DNA of 64,000 nt from Sphaerisporangium siamense (GCF_014205275.1 NZ_JACHND010000001.1:5580001-5644000), one strand, 5' to 3'; positions 27,309 to 36,210 are shown, counted from the stretch's first letter. A program made the numbers and translations. The notes: generated by a model from the sequence alone, not told the origin.

Positions 27309-28402
27309 CCGACACTTCCAGAACCGTCGTCGCCTCCGGAAACGTGGACGACACCGGGGCGGTGGTGGGGCGGTTGTCGATGCTGGACCGGCTGCTGCCG
27401 TTCTGGATCGCCGCCGCCATGGCCCTCGGACTGGCGGCCGGCCGCGCGATTCCCGGCCTGGGTGGCGCGCTGGAGGCCGTGCAGGTGGACGGCATCTCGC
27501 TGCCGATCGCGCTCGGCCTGCTGGTCATGATGTATCCGGTGCTGGCCAAGGTCCGCTACGACCGTGTCGACACGGTGACCGGCGACCGGCGCCTGCTCGT
27601 CTCCTCCCTGGTGCTCAACTGGATCCTCGGCCCGGCGGTCATGTTCGCCCTGGCGTGGATCCTCCTGCCGGACCTGCCCGCCTACCGGACCGGTTTGATC
27701 ATTGTCGGCCTGGCCCGCTGCATCGCCATGGTCGTCATCTGGAACGACCTGGCCTGCGGCGACCGGGAGGCCGCCGCCGTCCTGGTCGCGCTCAACAGCG
27801 TCTTCCAGGTCATCGCCTTCGCCGCCCTGGGCTGGTTCTACCTCGGTGTCCTGCCCGGATGGCTCGGCCTGGCCACGACCGAGCTGGATGTCTCCACCGG
27901 GGACATCGCCCGCTCCGTGCTCATCTTCCTCGGCGTCCCACTTGTCGCCGGCCACCTCACCCGCCGCCTGGGCGAGAAGATCAAAGGCCGGGCCTGGTAC
28001 GAGACCCGCTTCCTGCCGAAGATCGGCCCCGCGGCGCTGTGGGGGCTGCTGTTCACCATCGTGATCCTGTTCGCCCTGCAAGGAGAGGCCATCACCGCCA
28101 GACCGTGGGACGTGGCCCGGATCGCGCTGCCGCTGCTGGCCTACTTCGTCATCATGTGGTGCGGCTCGTTCGCGCTGGGACGGCTCGCCGGGCTCGGGTA
28201 CGCACGCACCGCGACGCTGGCGTTCACCGCCGCGGGCAACAACTTCGAGCTGGCCATCGCGGTGGCCATCGCCACCTTCGGCCTCACCTCCGGCCAGGCC
28301 CTCGCCGGAGTGGTCGGCCCGCTGATCGAGGTTCCCGCCCTCGTCGCGCTGGTCTACCTCTCCCTGGCCCTGCGCCGTCGCATCCGATCTCAGCCGGCCT
28401 GA
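27305..28402 (+). CDS. acr3: ACR3-family arsenite efflux transporter
   Basis: A 365-residue, roughly ten-helix permease of the bile/arsenite/riboflavin transporter superfamily. Diagnostic features are ARCIAMVVIWNDLACGD, with the essential cysteine of helix 4, and AAGNNFELAIAVAIATFG, with the conserved Glu of helix 9. It exports arsenite, probably by proton antiport. The start overlaps the arsR stop, so the pair is translationally coupled. It is often simply called ArsB in actinobacteria, although that name properly belongs to a different family. Confidence 0.95.
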   Translation: MTDTSRTVVASGNVDDTGAVVGRLSMLDRLLPFWIAAAMALGLAAGRAIPGLGGALEAVQVDGISLPIALGLLVMMYPVLAKVRYDRVDTVTGDRRLLVSSLVLNWILGPAVMFALAWILLPDLPAYRTGLIIVGLARCIAMVVIWNDLACGDREAAAVLVALNSVFQVIAFAALGWFYLGVLPGWLGLATTELDVSTGDIARSVLIFLGVPLVAGHLTRRLGEKIKGRAWYETRFLPKIGPAALWGLLFTIVILFALQGEAITARPWDVARIALPLLAYFVIMWCGSFALGRLAGLGYARTATLAFTAAGNNFELAIAVAIATFGLTSGQALAGVVGPLIEVPALVALVYLSLALRRRIRSQPA

Positions 28403-28425
28403 CCGCCCTCGCGAGGAGCCGTCTC

Positions 28426-28848
28426 GTGTCCGATATCCCGGAAGTGCTGTTCGTCTGCGTCCACAACGCCGGCCGCTCCCAGATGGCCGCCGCCTTCCTC
28501 ACCCACCTCGCGCCGGGCCGCGTCCGGGTCCGCTCCGCAGGGTCGGCGCCCGCCGACGCGGTGAACCCCGCCGTGGTGGAGGCGATGGAAGAGATCGGCG
28601 TCGACATCTCCGCCGAGATCCCCAAGGTGCTCACCACCGGCGCGGTACGTGCCTCCGATGTCGTCATCACCATGGGCTGCGGCGACACCTGCCCCTTCTT
28701 TCCCGGTAAGCGTTACCTCGATTGGCAGCTCGACGACCCCGCGGGCCAGGGAGTGGAGGCGGTCCGCCCGATCCGCGACGAGATCGAGCGGCGGGTGCGC
28801 GGCCTGATCACCGAACTCCTCCCAGGGGCGGGCGCCGGTGCCCGCTGA
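28426..28848 (+). CDS. arsC: Arsenate reductase, LMW-phosphatase type
   Basis: A 140-residue protein starting at GTG 28426 (AGGAG 8 bases upstream). The phosphatase loop is VCVHNAGRSQMA (CX5R) at ~10-20. Further cysteines in MGCGDTCPFFPGKRYLDW supply the redox pair, and DDPAG carries the general acid. It reduces arsenate to arsenite for export by the upstream Acr3; in actinobacteria the electron donor is thioredoxin or mycothiol/mycoredoxin. It lies 23 bp downstream of acr3 in the same operon. Confidence 0.92.
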   Translation: MSDIPEVLFVCVHNAGRSQMAAAFLTHLAPGRVRVRSAGSAPADAVNPAVVEAMEEIGVDISAEIPKVLTTGAVRASDVVITMGCGDTCPFFPGKRYLDWQLDDPAGQGVEAVRPIRDEIERRVRGLITELLPGAGAGAR

Positions 28849-29142
28849 CAGCCTGAGGGTCGCCGCCATGACGCCTGAGCACGCCGGCGAGGTGCTGGAG
28901 ATCTCCCGGCTCGGCATCGACGAGGAGCCGGCCTGGCGGTGCTCCACGCGTTGATCGCCGCCACCGAAGCAGCCGGAATCTGGACCGTCCAGTCGGGGGT
29001 CTTCCCGGAGAACACCGCCGGCCTCGCTCCGCACGCCCGCGCCGGCTTCCGCGTGATCGGCACCCGGGAACGCGTCGGCCGTCACCACGGCGTCTGGCGT
29101 GACGTACTGCTCATCGAGCGGCGCAGCCCGATCATCACCTGA
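28838..29142 (+). pseudogene. arsN-like GNAT acetyltransferase with internal deletion
   Basis: The gene starts at a GTG inside the end of arsC. Its first frame gives LRVAAMTPEHAGEVLEISRL plus a few residues, the usual N-terminus of ArsN/phosphinothricin acetyltransferases, and soon hits a stop. In another frame the C-terminus continues as LAVLHALIAATEAAGIWTVQ and SGVFPENTAGL...GFRVIGTRERVGRHHGVW. About 70 central residues, including the acetyl-CoA loop, are missing at the junction near 28930. It is therefore a deleted, frameshifted relic of an arsinothricin-type N-acetyltransferase that once ended the ars operon. Confidence 0.8.
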
Positions 29143-29298
29143 ACGGCGACGCTCCCATCACGCCGAGCATGTTCACCGAACGCATCTCCCTTGTGCGGAG
29201 CGGCCGATCGCAGGGACGGCTCGCCGTTCGCGGGGGAGGCGTCCGCCGTGGCGGGCCGTGCGCGGGTGGAGGAGGTGGTGCTTCTAGACTGGGGCAGC

Positions 29299-30729
29299 GT
29301 GACCGATAAGCCGCGCATTCCTAACGTCCTGGCCGCCCGATACGCCTCGCCCGAGTTGGCGCGAGTGTGGTCTCCTGAGAACAAGGTGGTGGCCGAGCGG
29401 CGGCTGTGGCTGGCCGTTCTGCGGGCGCAGGGCGATCTCGGTGTGGCGGTGCCGCCGGGGGTGGTGGACGACTACGAGGCCGTGGCCGGCAAGGTGGACC
29501 TGGCCTCGATCGCCGCGCGCGAGCGGGTCACGCGGCACGACGTCAAGGCCCGCATCGAGGAGTTCAACGACCTGGCGGGGCACGAGCACGTCCACAAGGG
29601 CATGACCTCCCGCGACCTGACCGAGAACGTCGAGCAGATGCAGGTCCGCGACAGCCTCGTGCTCGTGCGCGACCGGTGCGTGGCCATGCTGGCCGCCCTG
29701 GCGGACCTGGCCGCCCGGCACGCCGGCGTCGTCATGGCGGGGCGCTCGCACAACGTCGCGGCGCAGGCCACCACGCTCGGCAAGCGGTTCGCCACGGCGG
29801 CCGACGAGCTGCTGGTGGCGTTCGCGCGGCTGGAGGAGCTGATCGCCCGCTACCCGCTGCGCGGGATCAAGGGGCCGGTCGGCACCGCGCAGGACATGCT
29901 GGACCTGCTCGGCGGGGACGCGCCCAAGCTCGCGGCGCTGGAGGAGCGCGTGGCGGGGCACCTGGGCTTCACGGCCGGGCTGACCAGCGTCGGGCAGGTC
30001 TACCCCCGGTCGCTGGACTACGAGGCGCTGACCACGCTGGTGCAGCTCGCGGCGGCGCCGTCCAGCCTGGCCAAGACGATCCGGCTGATGGCCGGGCACG
30101 AGCTGGTCACCGAGGGCTTCCAGCCGGGCCAGGTCGGCTCCAGCGCGATGCCGCACAAGATGAACACCCGCTCCTGCGAGCGGGTCAACGGCCTGGCCGT
30201 CGTGCTGCGCGGGTACGCCTCGATGGCCGGTGAGCTGGCCGGGGACCAGTGGAACGAGGGGGACGTGTCCTGCTCGGTGGTGCGCCGGGTGGCGCTGCCC
30301 GACGCGTTCTTCGCCTTCGACGGGCTGGCCGAGACGATGCTGACGGTGCTGGCCGAGTTCGGCGCTTTCCCCGCGGTGATCGCGGCCGAGCTGGACCGCT
30401 ACCTGCCGTTCCTGTCGACCACCAAGATGCTGATGGCCGCCGTGCGGGCGGGCGTCGGCCGCGAGACGGCCCACGAGCTGATCAAGGAGCACGCCGTGGC
30501 GGCGGCGCTGGCCATGCGTGAGACCGGCGCGGCCAACACGCTGCTGGAGCGGCTCGACGCCGACCCGCGCTTCCCCCTAGACCTTCCCGCGCTGCGCGCC
30601 GCGCTGGCCGACCCGGTCACCTTCACCGGCGCGGCGGCGGCCCAGGTCACCGAGGTGGTGTCCCGGGTGGAGGCCGTGGTGGCCCGCCACCCCGAGGCCG
30701 CCGCCTACCGGCCCGGCGCCATCCTGTGA
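29299..30729 (+). CDS. purB: Adenylosuccinate lyase
   Basis: A 476-residue member of the fumarase/aspartase superfamily that splits adenylosuccinate and SAICAR to release fumarate in purine synthesis. The signature SSAMPHKMN lies at ~281. GRSHNVAAQATTLGK and HEHVHKGMTSRDLTENVEQM (substrate loops) are also clear. The length and the MTDKPRIPNVLAARYAS start match actinobacterial PurB. GTG 29299 is chosen; the 100 bases before it have no conserved coding. Its stop overlaps the start of the HAD gene (GTGA). Confidence 0.96.
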   Translation: MTDKPRIPNVLAARYASPELARVWSPENKVVAERRLWLAVLRAQGDLGVAVPPGVVDDYEAVAGKVDLASIAARERVTRHDVKARIEEFNDLAGHEHVHKGMTSRDLTENVEQMQVRDSLVLVRDRCVAMLAALADLAARHAGVVMAGRSHNVAAQATTLGKRFATAADELLVAFARLEELIARYPLRGIKGPVGTAQDMLDLLGGDAPKLAALEERVAGHLGFTAGLTSVGQVYPRSLDYEALTTLVQLAAAPSSLAKTIRLMAGHELVTEGFQPGQVGSSAMPHKMNTRSCERVNGLAVVLRGYASMAGELAGDQWNEGDVSCSVVRRVALPDAFFAFDGLAETMLTVLAEFGAFPAVIAAELDRYLPFLSTTKMLMAAVRAGVGRETAHELIKEHAVAAALAMRETGAANTLLERLDADPRFPLDLPALRAALADPVTFTGAAAAQVTEVVSRVEAVVARHPEAAAYRPGAIL

Positions 30730-31514
30730 CCGCCGGCTCCTCTGAACCCTGCGCGCCGGGCCGATTACCGGCCGATCCCCGGCCCGGGGCGGACGCGGAC
30801 GGGTCCCCGGCCGCGCCGTCGCTGGTGTTGTGGGACATCGACCACACGCTGATCGATTCCAGCGCCGTGACCCAGCGGGTGTACGCCACCGCGTTCCGGC
30901 GGGCGACCGGGCTGCCGATGCGCCTGCCGTGGCGCTTCGACGGCCGCACCGAGCGCGCCGCCGTCACCGACGCGCTGCGCGAGCACGGCCTGGATCCGCA
31001 CGACGGCGGCCTGTTCCGCGCCTTCGCCGAAGCCCTCACGGCCGAGATGGGCGCCCTCCTCGGCGCCATGTCCGCCGAGGGCCGGGTGCTGCCCGGCGCG
31101 GTCGCCGCGCTGACCGCCCTGGGCGCCGTCCCGGGCGTCCACCAGTCCGTCCTCACCGGCAACCTCTTCGCGATCGCGGAGCTGAAGCTGCGCGCGTTCG
31201 GCCTGACCGGGTACGTCGACCTGCGGCTCGGCGCGTACGGGGAGGACGCCTACGAGCGCACGGACCTGCCCGTCCACGCCTTCGGCAGGGCCGGGCGGCA
31301 CCTCGGGCGGCGGCACGACGGCGCCGGCACCGTCATCATCGGCGACACCCCGCGCGACGTCGCCACCGCGCGGGCCGCCGGGGCCAGGTGCGTCGCCGTC
31401 GCGACCGGCTCCCACGGCGTCGCGGAGCTCCGGGCGGCCGGCGCCGACATCGTGCTCCCCGATCTGTCCGACACCACGGCCGTCCTGCGGGCGGTGACGT
31501 CCGTCAGGCCGTGA
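30726..31514 (+). CDS. HAD-superfamily hydrolase (phosphoglycolate-phosphatase-like)
   Basis: A 262-residue phosphatase with HAD motif I WDIDHTLIDSS (Asp nucleophile and acid), motif II SVLTGN and motif IV VIIGDTPRDVATARAAGA, plus a helical C1-type cap (~60-150). The N-terminal ~30 residues are low-complexity. It is translationally coupled to purB, hinting at a nucleotide- or sugar-phosphate substrate, but no substrate can be named. Its end overlaps the convergent LLM gene by 11 bp. Confidence 0.88.
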   Translation: MTAGSSEPCAPGRLPADPRPGADADGSPAAPSLVLWDIDHTLIDSSAVTQRVYATAFRRATGLPMRLPWRFDGRTERAAVTDALREHGLDPHDGGLFRAFAEALTAEMGALLGAMSAEGRVLPGAVAALTALGAVPGVHQSVLTGNLFAIAELKLRAFGLTGYVDLRLGAYGEDAYERTDLPVHAFGRAGRHLGRRHDGAGTVIIGDTPRDVATARAAGARCVAVATGSHGVAELRAAGADIVLPDLSDTTAVLRAVTSVRP

Positions 31515-32427
31515 CGGCCGGGCGAGGGGGGCCGCCGGCGCGGCGTTCGCGTTCGGCGGCCTCGCGCAGGGCGGGCGCGACCTCCGCGCCCCAGACCTGG
31601 ATCGCCTCCGCGTCGTCGCTCATCAGGATGAACGTGCTCACTCCCTGGTCGAGCGCGAGGGGCAGCAACTGGTCGACCCATTGCCGCGGGGGTCCCTGCA
31701 GGAACCCCTCGTCGCCGGTGGTGAACCGGCCGCCGATGTTGAGCAGGCGGCGGATCTCACCCGGGGCGCGCCCGGCCTCGGCCGCCGCCTCGTCGATGAT
31801 CTGGTTGCCCCGCTCCAGGGCGCCCTCCTCCAGGTACGGCAGGCTGGGCAGCCATCCGTCGGCCTTCGCGCCGATGAGGCGCAGCATGCGCGGCTTCAGC
31901 GCGCCGAGCCAGATGGCGATGTCGTGGGCGGGCTCCGGGCCGCGTTTGGCCCCTTTGACCTGGTAGTGAGCGCCGTCGACGCGCACGCCGCCGCGCTCGG
32001 AGGGGTCCCAGACCGCCCGGATGACGTCGATGGCCTCGCTCAGCGCCTCCACCGCCTCGCCGGGGGTGCGGCGCGGGCCGCCCATCGCGGTGACCGCGTC
32101 CTGGAAGCCGCCGGCGCCGAGGCCGAGCTCGAAACGGCCGCCGGACAGCAGGTCCAGGCTCGCCGCGGCCCGGGCGAGGACGGCCGGGGGCCGCAGCGGC
32201 AGGTTGAGGACGTTGCCCGACAGCCGCACCCGCTCGGTCCGCGCGGCGGCCCAGGTGAGCAGCGTCCAGGTGTCCAGGAAGGCGGGCAGGTAGGGGTGGT
32301 CCTGGAAGGTGACCAGGTCCAGGCCCGCCTGTTCGCTGAGCCGCGCCAGCGCCACGACCTCGTGCGGCCGCTGGTTCTGCGGGGTGAGGAAGGTACCGAA
32401 CATCAGCGCGTGTCCGTAGTCGGCCAT
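31504..32427 (-). CDS. LLM-class (luciferase-like) flavin-dependent oxidoreductase
   Basis: A 307-residue bacterial-luciferase-fold enzyme: LARLSEQAGLDLVTFQDHPY, AAASLDLLSGGRFELGLGAG and PIWLGA-type strand (DIAIWLGALKPRMLRLIG). Actinobacterial members use FMN or coenzyme F420; the pattern does not decide which. It lies downstream of an HxlR regulator on the same strand. ACTTC-N7-GAAGT just before its start shares CTTCGA with a palindrome at the HxlR gene, so control by HxlR is likely. Confidence 0.88.
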   Translation of the reverse strand: MADYGHALMFGTFLTPQNQRPHEVVALARLSEQAGLDLVTFQDHPYLPAFLDTWTLLTWAAARTERVRLSGNVLNLPLRPPAVLARAAASLDLLSGGRFELGLGAGGFQDAVTAMGGPRRTPGEAVEALSEAIDVIRAVWDPSERGGVRVDGAHYQVKGAKRGPEPAHDIAIWLGALKPRMLRLIGAKADGWLPSLPYLEEGALERGNQIIDEAAAEAGRAPGEIRRLLNIGGRFTTGDEGFLQGPPRQWVDQLLPLALDQGVSTFILMSDDAEAIQVWGAEVAPALREAAERERRAGGPPRPAVTA

Positions 32428-32438
32428 CGCCCGCTCCT

Positions 32439-32455
32439 ACTTCGAATCCAGAAGT
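32439..32455 (-). promoter_or_regulatory. Candidate HxlR site before the LLM gene
   Basis: ACTTC-N7-GAAGT, containing CTTCGAA, lies 12-28 bases upstream of the LLM start. The half-site CTTCGA recurs in the palindrome at 32941-32955. Confidence 0.45.
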
Positions 32456-32532
32456 GACTACGCTCTCCGGCGCACACTAACCGTTCCGCCGTACCGCCTG
32501 TTCCTGTGGCCGTTCCCCGGGACGGCACGGCG

Positions 32533-32913
32533 TCACCGCGCGGGTCCCTCCGGCTCCAGATGCTCCCGCGCCCATCGGGAGATCTGCTCCAGCGCGGGCA
32601 TCAGCGCCCGGCCGGCGTCGGTGAGGGCGTAGGACACCGAGACGGGCGGCCCCTCGCCGACGGTGCGTGCGACCAGCCCCGCGCGGGTCAGCTCGGCGAG
32701 GCGGTCGGTGAGCACCGAGTCGGAGATGCCGCCGACCGCGCGCGACAACTCCCGGAACCCCGTCGGCCCGCCGCCGAGCACGCCGAGCAGCACGGCGTTC
32801 CAGCGCTTGCCGAGAAACCCGAACGCGCGCGACAGCGCCGCGTCGGCGCGCAGGCAGGCGTCGGACGCGCCCGGCACGGTGCCCGCCCGTGAACCCTTGG
32901 TCGTCCTCGCCAC
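32533..32913 (-). CDS. HxlR-family transcriptional regulator
   Basis: A 126-residue winged helix with the HxlR/DUF24 signature: FLGKRWNAVLLGVLGGGPTG, FRELSRAVGGISDSVLTDRL, then AELTRAGLVAR and YALTDAGRAL. It starts at GTG 32913. HxlR proteins respond to aldehydes or redox-active compounds. It sits upstream of the flavin oxidoreductase on the same strand, with matching CTTCGA sites before both genes, suggesting a small regulon. Confidence 0.9.
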   Translation of the reverse strand: MARTTKGSRAGTVPGASDACLRADAALSRAFGFLGKRWNAVLLGVLGGGPTGFRELSRAVGGISDSVLTDRLAELTRAGLVARTVGEGPPVSVSYALTDAGRALMPALEQISRWAREHLEPEGPAR

Positions 32914-32940
32914 GCCTTCACGCTAGCACCGCCGATGCGC

Positions 32941-32955
32941 CTTCGAGTTTCGAAG
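32941..32955 (-). promoter_or_regulatory. Palindrome upstream of the HxlR gene
   Basis: CTTCGA-GTT-TCGAAG lies 28-42 bp upstream of the HxlR start and is a likely autoregulatory operator. Confidence 0.5.
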
Positions 32956-32965
32956 CGGCCAGGCC

Positions 32966-33058
32966 TCAGGGGCGCGTGGCGCCGTAACGGACGAGGCCCA
33001 GCAGGTGTTCGGCCTGGCGGGCGTCCACGCCGGTCAGCACGATGCCATTCGCGATCAT
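32966..33058 (-). other. Gap 32914-33216: only a 30-codon minus-strand frame
   Basis: This 303-bp gap has the HxlR palindrome at one end. It also contains a short minus-strand frame, MIANGIVLTGVDARQAEHLL plus ten residues, whose composition looks protein-like. It has no visible ribosome site and no recognised family, and could be the 3' remnant of a lost gene. Nothing else is seen. Confidence 0.25.
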
Positions 33059-33216
33059 GAGCGGGCTGGAGGAGTGACGCGCGCACCGCAGGAGGCGGGT
33101 ACGGCGCCGTCGGAGGCCGATCAGAGTGGTCGGCGCGGCCGGCGGGGGAGCGGTTCGGCCGGGTGAGCGGAAAACCAGGTGAACCCTGGCGATCCGCGAT
33201 GCACAGTAATCAAGTG

Positions 33217-34260
33217 ATGTCCGATTTCGCGCCTGGATTCGTGCCCGGCCTGGAGCTGTCGCGGGCCTACTACACGGAGGTGGTCAAGCCCATCCTCGGT
33301 GAGGTGCCGCACGGCGCCGCCCTCATCGGCCCCGGCTCGGAGGTCCTGTCCTTCGACACCGAGCGTTCCACCGACCACGACTGGGGGCCGCGCGTCCTGG
33401 TGTTCGTGGACCCCGATCTGGCCGAGGGGATCGCCGCGCGGCTGCCCGAGGCGCTGCCCGCGCGGTTCCGCGGATATCCCACGGCCTTCGGGTCGGACCG
33501 CAACCCCGTACGGCACGGGGTGCTCGTCACCGGGTTCGGCGCGTGGGCGCGCGCCCGGCTCGGCTTCGACCCGCGCGGCGAGATCGCCACCGCCGACTGG
33601 CTGGGCGCGTCGTGGCAGCGCCTGGCCGAGATGACCAGCGGCGAGGTGTACCACGACGGTCTCGGTGATCTGGGCCGCGCCCGCGAGAACCTGCGCTGGT
33701 ACCCGCGCCAGGTGTGGCGGTACGTGCTCGCCTGCCAGTGGCGGCGCGTCGCCCAGATCGAGAGCTTCCCCGGCCGCTGCGGCGAGGTGGGCGACGACCT
33801 CGGATCGCTGCTGGTCACCGGCCGGCTCGTCGAGGACCTCATGCGGCTGTGCCTGCTGATGCGGCGCCGCTACCCGCCCTACGCCAAGTGGCTCGGCAGC
33901 GCCTTCGCCCGCCTGCCCGGCTCGGCCGAACTCGGGGAGAGCTTCGCGGCCGCGCTGTCGGCGCGCGGCTGGCGCGACCGCGAGGACCACCTGTGCCGGG
34001 CCTACGAACGGGTGGCCGCCCTGCACAACCGCCTCGCCCTCACCCCGCCGCTGGACCCGTCGGTCCGCCCGTACTTCGACCGGCCCTTCCGCGTCATCGG
34101 CGCCGCCCGGTTCGCCGAGGCGCTGCTGGACGGCGCCGGCCCGGAACTCGGCGCGCTGCCCCCGCTCGGCGCGGTCGACCAGTTCTGCGACAGCACCGAC
34201 GTACTCGCCGACGCCACCCGCTCCCGCACCCTCAGCCGGGCCGTCCACATCGCCGCGTGA
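33217..34260 (+). CDS. DUF4037 protein (nucleotidyltransferase-like)
   Basis: A 347-residue protein, with ATG 33199 as an alternative start. The N-terminal GPGSEVLSFDTERSTDHDWG matches the nucleotidyltransferase-like GS...D-x-D pattern typical of DUF4037. The helical remainder has RARENLRWYPRQVWRYVLAC and LVTGRLVEDLMRLCLLMRRR. Family members are cytoplasmic and uncharacterised, possibly related to MNT/HEPN or aminoglycoside-type transferases. It precedes the MerR gene by 87 bp on the same strand. No reaction can be assigned. Confidence 0.82.
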   Translation: MSDFAPGFVPGLELSRAYYTEVVKPILGEVPHGAALIGPGSEVLSFDTERSTDHDWGPRVLVFVDPDLAEGIAARLPEALPARFRGYPTAFGSDRNPVRHGVLVTGFGAWARARLGFDPRGEIATADWLGASWQRLAEMTSGEVYHDGLGDLGRARENLRWYPRQVWRYVLACQWRRVAQIESFPGRCGEVGDDLGSLLVTGRLVEDLMRLCLLMRRRYPPYAKWLGSAFARLPGSAELGESFAAALSARGWRDREDHLCRAYERVAALHNRLALTPPLDPSVRPYFDRPFRVIGAARFAEALLDGAGPELGALPPLGAVDQFCDSTDVLADATRSRTLSRAVHIAA

Positions 34261-34347
34261 CCGCCCCCGCCGCCCGAGCGCCCCGCCGTCCACCAAACCG
34301 GGGACCCGGCTGGACACCGCCACAAGGGGAGACCCCATGCTGGGGGC

Positions 34348-35136
34348 ATGGACGACGAGGACAGCGGCGCGCTGATGCCGATCGGCCGGTTCGCCCGGCT
34401 GTGCCGGCTCAGCGTCAAGCAACTGCGCCACTACGCCGACCTCGGCCTGCTGGAGCCGGCGCACGTGGACCCGCTCACCGGGTACCGGTACTACCGGGCC
34501 GGTCAGGCCCGCGACGCGCTGTCCATCGGGCTGCTGCGCTCCCTGGACGTACCGCTGGCGGCGATCGGCGACCTGCTCGCCGGCGCCGAGCCCGCCGACG
34601 CCCTGGGCCGGGTGCGCGACGCCATGGAGGCCGAGCTGACCAGGCGGCGCAGGGCACTGGCCACCCTGGAGCACCTGCTGGCCGGGGGGCTGCCCACCGT
34701 CCCGGTGAGCGTCGTCCACGAGCCGGCCCGCCGCGTGCTGGTCACCGGCGACCTCGCCGACGGGCCCGGCGACATCGGCCGGGTCACCTCGCTGTGCGTG
34801 ACGCGGCTCCCGGTCGAGCTGCGCGCCTCGATGATCGGGCTGTTCCCGATCGAGCTCGGCGACCGCGTCCCGGTCACCGTGGCGGCGGTCGCCGGGCCCG
34901 GCGTCGAACGGCCGGGGCTCACCGCGCGCGTGCTGCCGGGCGGGCCGTTCGCGCGCGCCGTGCACACCGGGCCCTACGACCAGACCCCCTTGACCGCGCA
35001 CGGGCTGCTGGCCTGGTGCGCCGAGCGCGGTCACCACCCGCGGGGCCCGCTGCGCGAGGTCTACGTCTCCGACCCCGCGCTCACCCCGCCCGACGAGCTG
35101 ATCACCTACCTGATGGTCCCCCTGGACGAGACATGA
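34348..35136 (+). CDS. MerR-family regulator with GyrI-like effector domain
   Basis: A 262-residue regulator. The N-terminal MerR HTH is IGRFARLCRLSVKQLRHYAD, then LGLLEPAHVDPLTGYRYY, with a dimerising helix (RRRRALATLEHLLA). The C-terminal ~150 residues have the GyrI/BltR-type ligand-binding pattern (VVHEPARRVLVTGDLAD...AVHTGPYDQ). Such proteins activate drug-efflux or detoxification genes from promoters with 19-bp spacers. Two such promoters exist in this window, at 20.7 and 47.8 kb, but nothing seen here proves this protein binds them. It ends 40 bp before the convergent oxidoreductase. Confidence 0.9.
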   Translation: MDDEDSGALMPIGRFARLCRLSVKQLRHYADLGLLEPAHVDPLTGYRYYRAGQARDALSIGLLRSLDVPLAAIGDLLAGAEPADALGRVRDAMEAELTRRRRALATLEHLLAGGLPTVPVSVVHEPARRVLVTGDLADGPGDIGRVTSLCVTRLPVELRASMIGLFPIELGDRVPVTVAAVAGPGVERPGLTARVLPGGPFARAVHTGPYDQTPLTAHGLLAWCAERGHHPRGPLREVYVSDPALTPPDELITYLMVPLDET

Positions 35137-35175
35137 CCGGCCAGCGGTACGGCGCACGAGCCTGCGCCGGGCCTC

Positions 35176-36153
35176 TCACACCCTGACGATCATCTTTCCC
35201 GTGTTGCCGCCGCCGAGCATGCTCAGGAAGGCGTCCACCATGTTGGGCAGGCCCTCCACGATCGTCTCGGGCGCGACGACCCGTCCGGCCTGCAGGTAGG
35301 GGATCAGGAAGTTCTCCAGCTCCGTCTGCAGGTACTTGTGGTCGCGGACGAGGAAGCCCTCCAGCCGCAGTCGCTTCTCCACGATGTCGAACAGGTTGCG
35401 CGGCGCGGCCGGCGGGATCACGGAGTTGTACTGTCCCACCGCGCCGCACCACGCGATCCGCCCGCGGGGGCGCAGGGCGCCGATGGCGGCCTCCAGGTGG
35501 CCGCCGCCCACGTTGTCCAGGTACACGTCGATCCCGTCGGGGGCGGCGGCCGCCAGCCGCCCGGGCAGGTCGCCGGCCGTGTAGTCGATCCCCACGTCGA
35601 AGCCCAGCTCGGCGGTGAGGTACTCGGCCTTGGCGGCCGACCCGGTGCTCCCGATGACCCGCTTGGCGCCGAGCAGCCGGGCGATCTGCCCGGCCGCGCT
35701 GCCCACCCCGCCGGCCGCCGCGGAGACGAACACCGTCTCGCCCGCGCGCAGCTGGGCGATGCGCGCGAGCCCCACGTAGGCCGACAAGCCCGTGCCGCCC
35801 AGCACGCTCAGATAGGTGGTGAGCGACAGGCCCGGCACCACCGGCAGGACCCGGACCTCCTCGTGCGTGACCAGCGCGTGGCTACGCCATCCGTGCCGGT
35901 GGAGGACCAGGTCCCCGACCGCGAGCAGCGGGTCACGCGACCGGACGACCTGGCCGATGGCACGGCCCTCCAGGGGAACGCCCAGCTCGTCGACGTCCAT
36001 CCTCTCCCGCATGTACGGGTCCACCGAGAGGTAGAGGTTCTCCACCAGGGCCTGGCCCGGGCCGGGTGCCGGAGTGGGGACGTCGAGGTAGGCGAACTGC
36101 TCGGCGGCGGGCCACCCCTGGGGCCTGGCCACCTGATGCACGATGACAGCCAT
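35176..36153 (-). CDS. NADP-dependent MDR oxidoreductase (PTGR/CurA-like)
   Basis: A 325-residue medium-chain reductase without structural zinc. LYLSVDPYMRERMD is diagnostic of the leukotriene B4 dehydrogenase/curcumin reductase group. The cofactor loop is VSAAAGGVGSAAGQIARLLG (~143), followed by YLDNVGGGHLEAA and RGRIAWCGAVGQYN. It reduces the C=C bond of alpha,beta-unsaturated carbonyls with NADPH. It is divergent from an ArsR-type regulator with a GCATATGC palindrome between, so probably repressed by it and induced by an electrophile. Confidence 0.92.
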   Translation of the reverse strand: MAVIVHQVARPQGWPAAEQFAYLDVPTPAPGPGQALVENLYLSVDPYMRERMDVDELGVPLEGRAIGQVVRSRDPLLAVGDLVLHRHGWRSHALVTHEEVRVLPVVPGLSLTTYLSVLGGTGLSAYVGLARIAQLRAGETVFVSAAAGGVGSAAGQIARLLGAKRVIGSTGSAAKAEYLTAELGFDVGIDYTAGDLPGRLAAAAPDGIDVYLDNVGGGHLEAAIGALRPRGRIAWCGAVGQYNSVIPPAAPRNLFDIVEKRLRLEGFLVRDHKYLQTELENFLIPYLQAGRVVAPETIVEGLPNMVDAFLSMLGGGNTGKMIVRV

Positions 36154-36195
36154 GGTCGCCGAGTCAAGTGCGCCCCCGGCCGCGCCGGTACTGAT

Positions 36196-36210
36196 TTAGC
36201 ATATGCCTTA
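36196..36210. promoter_or_regulatory. Divergent operator candidate (GCATATGC)
   Basis: TTAGCATATGCCTTAA surrounds a perfect 8-bp palindrome (36199-36206) immediately before the ArsR/DUF5937 start, in a 57-bp AT-enriched gap. It is a good candidate for the autoregulatory site. Confidence 0.5.

Noticed and set aside
33121-35157. 678-codon minus-strand frame over DUF4037 and MerR genes
   Set aside because: Low-complexity composition and full overlap with two genes of recognisable families.
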